Below are positions 24,301 to 36,836 of a stretch of 64,000 nt of DNA, piece after piece. Under the pieces are notes generated by a model. The model worked only from the letters and a program-made list of their open reading frames with translations. It ran no database searches and was not told the DNA's origin. This DNA comes from Parietaria judaica. Lineage: Eukaryota > Streptophyta > Magnoliopsida > Rosales > Urticaceae. The stretch is from NCBI GenBank assembly GCA_954871525.1, contig OX940869.1, forward strand, positions 14,253,001 through 14,317,000, in the 5' to 3' direction. Made by a program: the position numbers and the translations under genes. Position 1 is the first letter of the stretch. Every line of letters starts with the position of its first letter.

Positions 24301-24991
24301 TGTTAAGGTCAGATTTGGTCAAATCCATCCTCAACACAACTCGTGTCGTTTTGCCCATAAACGACACAAGGAAAGAGCGAGGAAGTTCGTTGACCGATGG
24401 TCAACCACGAAGTATCCTCGAGGAGGCTCAACCACTCGAGGAAGTCTAAGAGCAACCCTCGATGAAGTCTAAGAGCAACCCTCGAGGAAGTCCAAGAGCA
24501 ACCCTCGATGAAGTCTAAAGGCGTCATAATGAAGCGCAGGGCCGAATGACGGCTGACGGGATGTGCATTTAATGAAGCCCACCTACCCATTAAGGCAGTC
24601 TGCTCGGAAGTGACGTAAAGCATGGGCTAACCACGCTTCTCTCAAATCACTCTGGGAAAGCTAATGATTAAAAAGAGAAAAGGGCGGGAAAGATGCGAGA
24701 GGGCATAAGGTAAACTCTATAAAAGGCAAGTTAAGCCTCGTTGGTAGAGGTTCGGAAAAAAGGCAAAGAAACCAGAAATAGAGAAAAAGAGAATATCCTG
24801 TAATAGAAAGGCTGAAGAAACAGAGAAGCTCTTTGTACTCGATCCTTCAACTGTCCAGCTATTCAACGAAAGAGAACCGAGCTCTTGTCGGAAACATAAT
24901 AAATCAAAGATATTCACTGATCATTGTTGTTAACTTGTTCTTTGTGATTATTTTTGTGACTGGAAAAGGGTGGTGAAAATTGTCCTCTACA
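24301..24991 (+). mobile_element. solo LTR of a Gypsy element, 691 bp, TSD TTACT
   Basis: The LTR begins TGTTAAGGTCAG and ends CTCTACA, flanked by TTACT at 24296-24300 and 24992-24996. A TATA-like CTCTATAAAAGG lies near 24716. It shares its start (TGTTAAGGTC), length and the words GTGCATTTAATGAAGCCCA and GCATGGGC with the LTRs at 31237 and 42542, so it belongs to a diverged member of the same family. Internal ~32-bp repeats (CTCGATGAAGTCTAAGAGCA type) occupy 24415-24520. Confidence 0.88.
24415..24520. repeat. ~32-bp tandem repeats in the solo LTR
   Basis: Three to four copies of a unit containing GAAGTC(T/C)AAGAGCAACCCTC lie in the U3 part of the LTR, at the place where related LTRs carry GTCGACGACACCC repeats. 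Confidence 0.75.
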
Positions 24992-24996
24992 TTACT

Positions 24997-25821
24997 CTAT
25001 ATACATTAATATTATAAATATGGTATTGAGATTATGTCGAATCGTGCACCGTGTTTGACGTGAAATTCGATAATGTATATTTTTGCAGTTCCCATACTAT
25101 TATTTTACATAATGTATGTCTGTATACTTTATCTAGTAACCTGGAAAATTTTATCCAACAAATCATTATCGAGTTTTAAAAATCCACAATTTATTCGACA
25201 ACATATAACTTATTGGCCAACCCGTAAAATTAGTCAATCAGTCGGTTACTCGGTTATCTGCATGGATAAGAATATATTATAGACAAAGTCGTGCCAGAAG
25301 ATTTCGGAGCTCGAGGCGTGGAGTGATTTTGAGGCCCGTACCAAAAGTAAAAAATAAAATTTAATGCATAAATATATAAGATATTTGTATAATAATAAAT
25401 AGTTACATTACACATTCAAATATGAGACGTCCAACGTTTTAAAGATAAAAATACTTTAAATTTATATAAGCGAACTTCTCGACTATATATATATATATTT
25501 TTTGATAAACAATGTAATTAACTATACAAACATTACAACTTATTTTAAAAGTTTTAAATTAATTTTTTTTAAACATTTATTTACAATAAAACAACTTCTT
25601 TTAAAACTTTTAAATTAAATAGTTTTTTTTAGGTGTGAGAACTGAGGAAAAAGAGATAGCCTCTTCTTCTTTCTGCAAGTACTCCCATGGTTATCTTCAG
25701 TCAATATCTTCTTCTTCTTCTTCAATTTCCAGACTGACCCAATAGAGAACATCACATTCCAACCAGGTAATCTCTGTATTTCATCAAATGAGTGACGCGA
25801 GTGGGTCGTTTTAGCGAAGCC
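24997..25821. other. upstream region of the FTSHI3-type gene
   Basis: The stretch is AT-rich DNA, then from about 25620 a more mixed sequence with TCTTCTTCTTCTTC (25705-25725), probably promoter and 5' leader of the next gene. No TATA box stands out. Confidence 0.45.
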
Positions 25822-28800
25822 ATGGCTTCCTTTTCTGTCACTTGTGGTAACGGCTTTATCAACGCCCGTGTTAGGTCGGGATATCTCCATGGAAATACCA
25901 AGTCTTTGAGCAGATACGAGGGTTTTTGCAAAAATGGCTTAAAGCCCTTTGATTTGAAGGGACTCCATGGTTTTTCCAAGTCCCAAGAGTGGGTTCTTCT
26001 GAACGAAAGCTCTAGGTTTAGGCGCTTTGGTTTCTGCGGCTGTGCGAGATCGCGCCACGGCTTGCCGTACGAAGGCGACGGGGTAGATAAGCCGAATAGG
26101 AGTAGAGAAGTTGGGGGCGGAAAGCAACAGGGACGGAGACGGGGATTTTTGCTTAGGTTGAGGCCGAGGTTGCGGTTATTGAGCATTAGAATGAAGAAAG
26201 TTTCGTTCTCATCGATGCTCGACGGTGTTGGGGCTTTTCTGAGGAAGAACATGAGGAAAGTGATACTCTCTGTTTCGCTCTCGGCTGCGTTCGGATTGTG
26301 CTTTCTTCTCTTAAAGCTCGCCACGCTGCCCACCCCGAAAACGGTGCCTTACTCGGACCTTGTTGCGAGCATCCAAAGCGGGGCCGTTTCGAGCCTTCTG
26401 CTCGAGGAAGGCTCTCGTCGTATATACTACAATGTCAACTCTCAGGACGCCAAAATCGCTCAATCGTCTGATGGAGAGAGCATGGCTGATAAGGCTTCAA
26501 GCAATGGAGTACTGAAGAAATCTCCGAGCGCTCGGGCTTCGAGCCCGGAGTGGCAGTACGCCACGAGGAAAGTCGATCACGACGAGAAGTTTCTACTGAG
26601 GCTGATGCGAGAGAAAGGAACGATGTATAGCTCGGCTCCTCAGTCGGTGCTGATGTCAATGAGGACTACTATGATAACCATCATAACTCTGTGGATTCCT
26701 TTGATTCCATTAATGTGGCTCCTTTACCGCCAGCTATCTGCTGCTAATAGCCCGGCAAGGAAGCGGAAACGTGATTTGGAGATGGTCGGATTTGATGATG
26801 TTGAAGGTGTTGATACTGCTAAGATGGAGCTTATGGAGGTAAGCGTTCACTTCACCCGAATTCATGGAAGATTTGGTGTTGATTCAGTTGCATAAAATCA
26901 TTATTTTCCGAAGATTTTTCATTGTACTTGCTAGAATTTTGTATTATCTCCTGTAGATTCCTTCATAAATTGACAGAACCCGAAACCAAAACGTAATGTA
27001 TAACCGAAGTCACAAGCTAAGAACACGCGAACCAAATCAGTAAACAAAGAGATCATTCCTTCAAGAACACGACCAAAACTGTCTTAAACATGTCTTGAAT
27101 CAAACCGACAAAGAAAAACAAAATCCGCAAAGCTTCAGGCGCCATTATATAGGAGAAATTAGGGCTTTCCTAATCTTTCCCTTGTCACTACTTAACATTA
27201 AATAGTATAATAATTCAATTACTACTAAATTACGGGTCTAAAATACATTTATTTAATGTGTTTTACGTTTGTAGATAGTTCTATGCTTGCAAGGATCTAT
27301 AAACTACAAAAATCTAGGAGCCAAATTACCGAGAGGAGTATTGCTGGTGGGTCCTCCTGGAACTGGGAAAACATTACTGGCCCGAGCGGTGGCCGGAGAG
27401 GCCGGGGTTCCCTTTTTCAGTGTTTCTGCCAGCGAGTTTGTGGAGATGTTTGTCGGGAGAGGCGCGGCCCGCATTCGGGACCTGTTCCACACTGCGAGGA
27501 AATCTTCACCGTCAATTATATTCATTGATGAACTTGACGCGGTCGGAGGAAAACGAGGTAGGAGTTTCAACGACGAGCGTGACCAAACTCTTAACCAGGT
27601 AAGAATTCAACTTCTTATATCTCTTTTGAATTTCCAGTGACAAATTTTTGTTTTAAAATTGTCAGTTTCCATTGCGATATTTATTATATGTCGCCTATGT
27701 TTTCATTTAACGACCCCAGGAAAATGACAATTATGTCCTTAAGCTTTGACATAAATAAACAATCAGATGTTTAATGAAAACGGGGGTAAACTCTGACAAA
27801 AAATATAAACATATATCAGACAAGGATAATGCAACAAGTTCAGGGGGAATATTGACATTCTCAATATAAATAACAAGTACATAATTAACCGGGTTCTGAA
27901 AATTATGCGGTGTATTGCAGCTGCTGACAGAAATGGACGGGTTTGAGTCAGACACGAAGGTGGTCGTTATTGCAGCAACTAATAGACCCGAGGCATTGGA
28001 TGAAGCCCTTTGCCGTCCGGGCCGCTTCTCAAGAAAAGTAGTAGTGGGGGAGCCCAATGAAGTTGGAAGGCGGAAGATCTTGGCCGTCCATTTACGAGAT
28101 GTCCCGTTGGAGGAAGATATGAACGTAATATGCGACCTTGTTGCTTGCGTAACCCCGGGATTTGTGGGTGCTGATTTGGCTAATATCGTCAATGAATCTG
28201 CATTGCTCGCTGCTCGAAGAGGTCGGTTTTTAAGCAGAACCCTTCAATGTTTATGCAAGACTTATAAACTAACAGTGATAGATCAATTAGGAAGAATAAT
28301 TTCTGATTGATCTCCTTCAATGGAGTTATAGATATTGCGGTTTCCTGTAGCCCCACGAGGCGTAAGCCCCAATAATAACAATTAATTCATAAAATTTCAT
28401 GTATCATACATATCATAACAAACAACACCCACATAAAACTCATCAAATTAAGAATTATAAGTCTTAAAATCATAAATTTATTAAGTTTTTTGCCTTTTGG
28501 ATTTTTTGTATATGGAAATAAAAATAGAAATAGAATTTTAGGGTTCTTAAGGATTTTTTTATTTTTATTCTTAATAACTCAATAAATACGAAAAAGTCAA
28601 TTGAAAATAGCTTAAAACAGTGAGGCAAAAAAGAAAAAGAATTTGTTTTTTGGCCATTTCTATGGAATTGCCATCGGTTAGATGTGCCAATTGCTATGAA
28701 TTAACATGTGTTTGTTCCTTCTTTTATGGGATACAGGGGGTGAGATTGTGACAAGAGAAGATATCATGGAAGCAATAGAGAGAGCAAAGTTTGGGATCAT

Positions 28801-28936
28801 CGACAAGCGACAAAAGCCGGGGAATATTAGCACCGAGCTCGGGAAACTATTCCCGTGGATGCCAATGCTGGTTAGGAAGAACAACGGGAGGAAAGACGAA
28901 CTTCAAGAACCATTGGGATATCAAACTCTGAGCTGA
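25822..28936 (+). CDS. FTSHI3: probable inactive FtsH-like AAA ATPase, FTSHI3 type (chloroplast)
   Basis: Exons 25822-26838, 27275-27598, 27921-28221 and 28737-28936, all GT-AG and in phase, give 613 residues. I chose the ATG at 25822 (GCCATGGCTTCC, product MASFSVTCG) over an in-frame ATG at 25792 because of its context and transit-peptide look. The basic N-terminus is followed by a membrane segment ([18 protein letters not shown]), a small FtsH ectodomain, a second membrane segment ([19 protein letters not shown]) and a complete AAA module: Walker A GPPGTGKT, Walker [32 protein letters not shown]. The protein ends shortly after the ATPase lid (GYQTLS) with no HExxH zinc site or M41 protease domain, as in FTSHI3. 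Such members are ATP-driven envelope factors, not proteases. All motifs are intact, so it is probably functional. Confidence 0.88.
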
Positions 28937-29803
28937 GATCTAGGTACATTGAAATTTTTTTGTTTCTTTTTTGGTACCTTGTATTTTATTTGACATTTTA
29001 GGCATTGATATTATTTCAATTACTGAAAAAAAAAAAAAAAAAAATTTTGCTATTGTTTTTAAAACATGTATCTTAACAAAATATTAAGGAATGAATTTGG
29101 ATCAATTTCCATTAAAAATGGGGATATAATTTAGATGTTTCACAATTTCTATTGATTTATTTTCTTTGGAAGTCTGCGTTGATAAATGCTCACTTTCTTA
29201 TCGTACAGTGTTATGCCTATAGAAATGAGGGGGTATTTTTGTAAATAATTCTTAGAGCAATTTGTAAGATTGCACCCTGAACTTGTCGGCTTTGGTGCGA
29301 TTATCCGAACTTATTAGCGCAAATCCCCCGTAAACTCGAACTTTGGTGCGGTGAAGTCCTTTCCCGTTTCGCCGTAGTTACTGCTCACTTGAGTTGCACA
29401 TGTATAACTCTAGGGATGGACAACCAATATTGCATTTGGTAGTTTTTTATTATAAAGAAGCCCTAACACTATTTGAAAAGCTAAAAACAACATTTACAAC
29501 ATTTGAATATTCGAATATTCGGTTACGGTAATATCAATATTTTAACTGCATTTACCGCTTTGAAAAACATGATCGAAATTGAGTAAAAACATAAATCAAT
29601 ATATATTATAGAGTTTTAAAACATAATTATTATTTATCAATTTAATAAGTATCGTGTTTCATAACAAACTTCAAATTGCTACCAATAATACAGGTGTAAG
29701 TTGTAACACAAAAACTATAATTGAATACCTATTATTATTATTTTTTATTAAACTTAGTTAACTATTAAGTTTTTTTAATATCCAACTTCAACTCGAGGCC
29801 ATC
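28937..29803. other. 3' flank of FTSHI3 and AT-rich spacer
   Basis: The stretch is AT-rich with a poly(A) run at 29026-29043. Around 29262-29400 a phrase (CGAACTTTGGTGCGGTGAAGTCC type, with GCACC...GGTGCG words) resembles one arm of a foldback element without a partner. No gene is visible. Confidence 0.45.
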
Positions 29804-29811
29804 ACATACAA

Positions 29812-30394
29812 CAAGGGCGGAGCTAGGACTTTAACGAAGAGGGGGCGAAAATTAATAGATCATAAATTTCAAAATAAAATGAGACATTGAAACTACTATT
29901 ATACATTGCATACAACTATTTTTTTATGAACTTTTGTTTTATGAAAATAATTTATTAGGATCTCTATATGATTAGAATTCTCATAAATTTCAAAATAAAA
30001 GAGACATTGTAACTACTATTATACATTGTATTACAACTATTTTTATATGAATTTTTTATTTATGAAAATAATTCATTAGGATCTCTATATGATTAGAATT
30101 CTCATAAATTTCAAAATAAAACGAGACATTGAAACTACTATTATTCAAAGAAAATTATAGTCATAAAAACTGTTGCTAAAAAAAAAAACTAAAAAATATG
30201 TAGAAATGCTATGTTTATTATTTATATAACTTGGATGAGCAACAAGATTCCACTACACTATAGTGACATTTAGTCTACAAATGTTATGTTTATTATTTAT
30301 ATATAAATTTATATAATAATATGAATACATTAAAATAAAAAATAACGAGCTCGGACCAAGTGGGGGGGGGGGGGGCGCCCCCGCTCCGCCCCTG
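29812..30394. mobile_element. hAT-type MITE, 583 bp, 8-bp TSD
   Basis: The ends are imperfect inverted repeats (left CAAGGGCGGAGC; right end reads CAGGGGCGGAGC on the minus strand) flanked by the 8-bp duplication ACATACAA at 29804-29811 and 30395-30402. TIR type and 8-bp duplication indicate the hAT superfamily. There is no transposase ORF. A G run at 30362-30375 lies near the right end. Confidence 0.88.
29861..30160. repeat. ~121-bp tandem repeat inside the hAT MITE
   Basis: The unit beginning TCATAAATTTCAAAATAAAA and containing GAGACATTG(A/T)AACTACTATTAT recurs at about 29861, 29982 and 30103, with the third copy incomplete. Confidence 0.8.
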
Positions 30395-30402
30395 ACATAC
30401 AA

Positions 30403-31231
30403 TATACTAGAGAATTTTATTATATTATCGAAGATACGAATTTTCTGAGTGTTAATTTAATAACGTTTTTCAAAATCGAGACCAGATGAATGTACAATTT
30501 TATCATACTAAATTAATTGTATAACAATTATTGCTAAGAATAGTAAAGTGTGGACGTACTCTAATTTTTTTTCCTATCTTGATAGCGTAGAGTGACATTC
30601 CACTTTGTAGTGGCCACTCACTCACATCTATTATTGTTCATCCAATAAACATCGATAATTTGCAACATTTTGGTATTTTTCCCTTTCATTTAACATCATT
30701 GACCAGTCCCTTATTTTTGGATTGGTGGATGAAATTAATATATAGTTTTATAGCAAAATCCGACCAAAAAAAGTTGCCTATATCAACTGCATACTCACCT
30801 TTTAGTATGGTTTAAATTTAATGGAAGTCGTTTTCAACATAAAATATATTTTTATGTTTCTATCATTTTCATTTTCTGGACTCTTCCCAGAGAAGAAAAA
30901 TAAAAAGTGCAATGACAAGTAATGTTTTGTAATTTGCTAAATTTGATTTGATACCCTATAATATTGCCAATTAATGCTTCTAAGCTATAAGTTGTACGTA
31001 AAGAAAAAGGTCAATTATGGAGTCAAAATTGGTAGTTAGACTTTAGAGATGCTCGTACTTATTAGTTATCGATTGCTTGGGTCGTCGCATTTCCATGGAA
31101 ATCATGAGTAGTGACTTTATCACTAGTTTGTGTTAGGCAATAACATCAACTCATAATATATATCGTTGGAAAGCTTACGCCGAGAAGAATCTAATGATAG
31201 GTGAGAAGTAATAGTTTTGACGTATGTTTTA
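30403..31231. other. AT-rich spacer
   Basis: I see no gene or clear repeat. The duplication ATAAT of the next retroelement is at 31232-31236. Confidence 0.6.
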
Positions 31232-31236
31232 ATAAT

Positions 31237-31783
31237 TGTTAAGGTCGGATCCGGCCAGATCCCTCTTAACACTGAGAAGCCCTCCCTTCAAGGGAGTCGA
31301 CGATTCCCGAAGTCGACGGCGCCCAAAATCGACGACACCCGGAGTCGGTGACGCCCAGAGTCGACGATGCCCCGAGTCGACGACACCCCAGGGCCGACGA
31401 CACTCAGAGTCGACGACATCCAGAACCAACGACACCCCAGAGTCGATGGCATCGATGATCGGCGACACCAGATTCGATAAAGAGAACCGATGACAAAAAG
31501 GGTCAAGCGGAGGTAGACAGCTAGAGATGTGAGGTGCATTTAATGAAGCCCATACCAACCTTACCAACTCCGGTTGACAGACACTCGAGAGCAGCGCAGG
31601 GCATGGGCCAACCATACTTTGCATGGTTAACCTTACTTCCGGAAAACACTCTTAGGGCAGCGAGTGATGGGACTTGACAAGAAAGAGCGGGAAATTAGTA
31701 ATAAAGGGAGAGACAATCTCTATATAAGGAAAGAGAAGCCTCATTTTAGAGGAGGACGGAGAACTGAAGAGATTATCAGTATA
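31237..31783 (+). mobile_element. 5' LTR of the outer element, first part
   Basis: This is the U3 and R part up to the insertion point in GATTATCAGTATA. It contains the GTCGACGACACC-type tandem repeats (31300-31460) and the TATA-like CTCTATATAAGG near 31720. Confidence 0.88.
31300..31460. repeat. GTCGACGACACCC-type minisatellite in the 5' LTR
   Basis: A 15-18-bp unit around GTCGACGACACCC repeats about nine times with substitutions. The same block occurs in the 3' LTR (42600-42780). The long open frames crossing it are repeat artefacts. Confidence 0.8.
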
Positions 31784-33029
31784 TGATGAGTCGGTTTTAT
31801 ACCGATAAATCGAGTACTTTCACTTTGAGTTTCGTTTATCCAAGAGTCATTCAATGTGTTTCTTTTAGTGTTTTTGTTTGTTTTAGGAGTTACATAAGTG
31901 GATTGTGATTTGATTGAAGATCAAGATGAATAGAGTCATTTAGACGACGTTTTACATACCCGAAAATCCGAAATTAAAAATCTCAGGCAGCAACTTGGTG
32001 CCGCGGCACAGATTTTTGGTGCCCTAGCAAGAAGTTTAGAATTCACGTTGTGCCCCAGCACAGAATTTCCCGTGCCCTAGCACTACAGTTTCGCGAATTA
32101 GGTTATTTTTAGCATAATCTTAACCTAATGAGGAGGCTATATAAGGGAATCATGAAGAGAGATTAAGTGACGAATTTTGGGAGAGAAAAACATCACAAGA
32201 GGCTAGGAAACTCGAAGAACGTCATTGGAGATCGGGTTTTGCGAAGAAGAACTGTGGAGACGAAGAGCTTGACAGATTCTCTCCATTAGTATCATCTTCT
32301 TTGCTGAATTTTCTTTCTCCATAATGTTTTTCTTTGTGATTTGTTTATGCTCTAGAGTCATCATGAGCTAAACCGTTCATAGGATTGCAATCGAAACTCA
32401 CATGTAGCTTGATTTGGATTATCGTTTCTTTGATTAATGACAATTGCTTTAAGTTTGTTTATTCTATCCTTTTCTTCATGCTTTTAATTGCTCGATCACC
32501 AATTAAATTGATTTGGTAAACCCTAGGAACTTTGGAAAAAGGAAATTTGTGTTTAGCCGTAGATTATATAGGATAGGAATATACCTATGTAACATGTGTA
32601 ACTCGTTAAGAACACATGCTTAATGAATCGTTCGTAATTTAATTCACATACGAATATGGTGAGTTAGTTAAGAAAGATAACTCGAATTGAATATCGGAAG
32701 AGTTCTTTTTAATGCATTAGGGGTCTTGGTTAACAGCTTGTAGCAATTTAATGATCAAAGGAATGGTATGAATAATCGGGTGAAGTGTTGAAGATTGATT
32801 GTGATCCTATATTTCCCTATTTGTCCAAAGTTTTCATTTTTAGGTTTTATTTTTCTTTAGTTATTTAATTGATTATATTTAAAATTTATTTGTTTAGATA
32901 AAATTAAGGTGACATATATAAAACTAGTAATTAGCAAAATTAATAGTAACAATTCTCCGTGGGATCGACTTTTCTTATCATTATATTACTTGTTTTCGAT
33001 ACGTATACTTGCGTAGAAAATTCACAACA
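31784..33029 (+). mobile_element. 5' LTR of the nested element (1246 bp)
   Basis: TG...CA ends. A tandem-like GTGCC(C/T)(C/T)AGCAC phrase occurs near 31990-32090, and CTATATAAGGGAATC near 32147 is a TATA candidate. Compared with the 3' LTR it lacks about 40 bases near 32567, explaining most of the length difference. Confidence 0.9.
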
Positions 33030-33150
33030 AGTTTTTGGGGCCGTTGCCGGGGAATTTTTTACGTTATTTTTGTCAATATTAGTAAGATTATTTTTAGTCT
33101 TAATCTAAACGTTTGTTTGAGTTCTATTTTTCAGGTTATTAGGTAGGTGC

Positions 33151-35656
33151 ATGCGGAATAATAGGAGTGGGGAACTACTTCCTATTAATCTTGAAATTGA
33201 AAGAACATGCCGAAAGAATAGAAAAGAACGACAACAAGCTCGTAATCCATCACTGACGATGGGTGAACCAACCGAAGGCGACCGTCAAAATATGACATTG
33301 CGAGATTATGCAGCTCCACAAATGAGAGTAATTCAAACCAGCATTGTGCGGCCACCTATTGAAGCGAACACATTTGAGCTCAAGCCTGCAATTCTTCAAA
33401 TGATTCAGAACTCAGTTTAATTTGGTGGGTCGTTGAATGATGACCCGAATTCTCATATCACGCTATTCTTGGAGATTTGTGACACCTTCAAACTCAATGG
33501 AGTGTCGTCTGACGCTATCCGGTTGAGACTCTTCCCGTTTTCACTTCGTGACAAAGCAAAGGGTTAGTTGAATTCTCTACCAGCTGGATCGATTACTACT
33601 TGGAACGAGTTAGCTAAGAAATTATTGGCAAAGTATTTCCCACCAGCAAAGACGGCCAGGATGAGAGGCGACATTACTTCTTTTGTGCAACAAGACTCTG
33701 AATCTTTGTTTGAGGCTTGGGAAAGGTTCAAGGAATTACTTCAAAGATGCCCTCACCATGGAGTCCCCAAATGGCTACAAATTCAGTCTTTTTACAACGG
33801 GCTGAATGAGCAATTGAAAGGAAATATTGATGCAGCTGCAGGAGGCGCGCTTATGACGAAGACCATCGACGATGCCTATGAGTTACTGGAAAACATGGCA
33901 GAGAACAACTACCAGTGGCCGACAGAACGAGGAATGCAGAAGAAAGTAGCCGGCGTTTATGAAACTGATATCGTGACAGCGTTAGCAACTCAAGTGGAGG
34001 TTCTATCTAAAAAAAATCGATACACTAGGAGTTAATACTGTCTATAGCCCTCAAGCTACTTGTGAAATCTATGGTAGTAATCACAGCACTGACCAATGCT
34101 CCGTTAGCTAAGAGTCGGTGCAATACGTCAACAACATGAACAGACAGACAAACAAACCGAACTCCAACTTCTACAATCCGGGCTAGAGAAACCATCCAAA
34201 CTTCTCGTGGGGTAACAACCAAGGATTCTCTTCAAAACCTACAGCTCCACCCGGATTTCCTCAACAAGTCAAAAAGCCAAAACTCGAGGAGTTGATGACT
34301 CAAATGGCCTCGAACACAAATCAGTTTATCACAGAAGCAAAGATCCAACTCCAGAGTCACTCGGCATCAATTCGCAATTTAGAAGTGCAAGTTGGTCAGT
34401 TAGCTAATTTGATGAATAATCGGCAACAAGGAAATTTGCCTAGCGACACTGAGACTAATCCAAGAGGAAAGAGCATAGAACAATGTAACGCGGTGTCTTT
34501 GCGATGTGGAAAAGAACTAAGTGAAGTCATCAAAGAGCCTAGTTTGTTATTAGTGTCACGTGAAGAAAATGATGATGTTCCAAGCGGCAATACTATTGTG
34601 ATGGAGAAGCTTAATGGAAAGAAGAAAAAATTGGCAAAGTCTTCTCAGTGCTATCCTCCACCGCCATTTCCCCGAAGGCTTTCTCAAATCAAGACAGATA
34701 CTCAGCTCACAAAATTTTTGGAAGTTTTCAAGAAGCTTCAAATCAATATTCCATTTGCCGATGCGTTAGAGCAGATGCCGAGCTATGTGGAGTTCATGAA
34801 AGAAATTATTTCAAAGAAGAAGAAATTTGGTGACTTTGAGATGGTAGCCTTAACCGAAGAATGCAGCGCTATAATCCAGAAGAAACTGCCGCCAAAGCTT
34901 AAGGATCCGGGAAGTTTTACCATACCTTGCACGATTGGTAATAAGTTCTTTGCTAGAGCTTTATGTGACTTGGGAGCTAGTATCAATTTGATGCCACTCT
35001 CAATTTATCGAAAACTCGGATTGACGGAAGCAAAGCCCACAAATGTTACTCTTCAGTTAGCCGATCGATCACTCACACATCCACACGGAATAGTCGAATA
35101 TGTACTAGTAAAAGTGGACAAATTCATTTTTCCGGCGGATTTCATCGTTCTTGACATGGAGGAAGATTACGATGTGCCAATTATCTTGGGAAGGCCGTTC
35201 TTGGCAACTGGAAGAACTCTTATTGATGTGGAAAAAGGATAGCTCACTATGCGGGTACAAGACGAGGATATTACATTCAAGGTCTTCAAAGCTATGGAAT
35301 TCCACAGTGGAGCTCAAGATTGCCATAGAATTGATCATCTAAAAGAGGATGGAAAAGTAAAATCAACCGAGCATCAGAATGACGCTGTCCTTGTTAAGTC
35401 ATCATTTGAGAAGCCACATAAAGTGGAATTGGAGCTTATGAGAGAGAATCAATGTCAACTTGAGAGAAATCAAATAGAATTGAAAAAGTGGGCAAACTAT
35501 CAAACAAAATTCATTATTTACCAAGAAGAGCTCCTTCTCCAAATTGCAGCACAACTTCGACTTGAGGTACGTAGACATTCTCCACCACCATTTTATTTTC
35601 CAGATCCACCTAACCAACAAGATGATGGCGGGGGTGGCAAGGTCTTAAACAAGTGA
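33151..35656 (+). pseudogene. gag-protease polyprotein of the nested Athila-like element, broken
   Basis: The gag runs from ATG 33151 and shows ITTWNELAKKLLAKYFPP and ESLFEAWERFKELLQRCPHHG, the conserved retrotransposon gag core. Stops occur at 33418-33420 and 33565-33567; the frame shifts by one base in the A-run near 34008-34017 and stops recur at 34109-34111, 34184-34186 and 35240-35242. A zinc-knuckle remnant (CEIYGSNHSTDQC, about 34060-34098) has Tyr where the second Cys belongs. The protease active site DLGASINLMP (about 34967) and the later IILGRPFLATGR are clear. The frame ends at TGA before 35657. Nearly all stops and the knuckle change are compatible with C-to-T or G-to-A transitions. 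Confidence 0.88.
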
Positions 35657-36805
35657 AAGCGAAGATACCGAGGTAATTGTTTCTTACCCCTTGTTAATAA
35701 TTAGAACATTGGGGACCAATGTAGATCTTAAGTTTGAGGGTAGGAAATATTATTTCGTTTGTATTTTGTGTTTTATTTTGCTTTTTTATTTTTAGGTATG
35801 GTTATTTTGGTAGATCTGAGTAATAATTCGATATGACCCTACATGCTTGCTCGCTATATTTTTTAGGGAAATAAAAAATGTCTATACCTATATGCTTGGT
35901 GATTCTACTCTTTTGCTCGTATTTGGTCTTTATTGAACATGTTGAGTACGAAATTTTGAATTATGAGGGCATTTTGTTGCTGTGAGAAAGTTGATATGAA
36001 CCATGAAGATTGTTTTATCCAGTTAGAACTCTAGAACTTGTTTGGTTGACTTTCGAGGCGAAATAAAGAACATTGTAGCACTAGAGAAATGAATTAGGCC
36101 ATCGTTGAACCATTTTGAGCCTTTTCAAACCATCCCTGACATATAAATATCCATCACTCCTTGTTTAAGCCCAATAACTTGACAAACTTTGAATCCCATT
36201 ATCGTTTATCTCCCACAAATTTTGCCAACCCGGGTTAGTTATTATCTCTATTACTTCTCAAGTATTTTGATCATTCTACGGTAGTCATATAAAGCTTTGT
36301 TGGACAAGCAGGAGTTAGCGGTTTTTGATCTTGAGTTTATAGTATGTTGGGTGCAATCTTTATTTACTTATGTTGTTTGGTTTATTATTAAAAAAGAAAA
36401 AAAAAGAAAGAGGAATTACGAAAAATAAGAAGGAAAGACAAGGTCATAAAGTACATTGCCACGAGCAAGTTTGGTGTATTTTTTCAAATAGACGATGAAG
36501 AGAGCTCTATGTAGAGGCGTTGAATGATCATTTGCTGAGAGTAATTGAGTCATAATCACTTCCCATCATACCATTGCTTGATTACCCATATTCACATCCA
36601 TAGACCTAATCCCACACTTCAAGCCTTTAAAGCTTTAATGATCTTTGGTGTTGCATTGTCAAAATTAGTGGAGAAAGTTTATGAAAAATGAGCCTATGGA
36701 ATTCAAAACTATGATCTAACATGCTTTGTGGTAAATGGAAACTCATCACGGTAACAGGTGCCCAAAAATTAGAAATAAGCACGAATACAATTTTTTTTTT
36801 TTTTT

Positions 36806-36836
<31 letters not shown>

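Noticed and set aside
31229..31624. Val/Ser/Arg-rich frames over the LTR, also at 42537-42936 and 41828-42436
   Set aside because: They consist of the GTCGACGAC minisatellite read in open frames; no independent evidence of coding.
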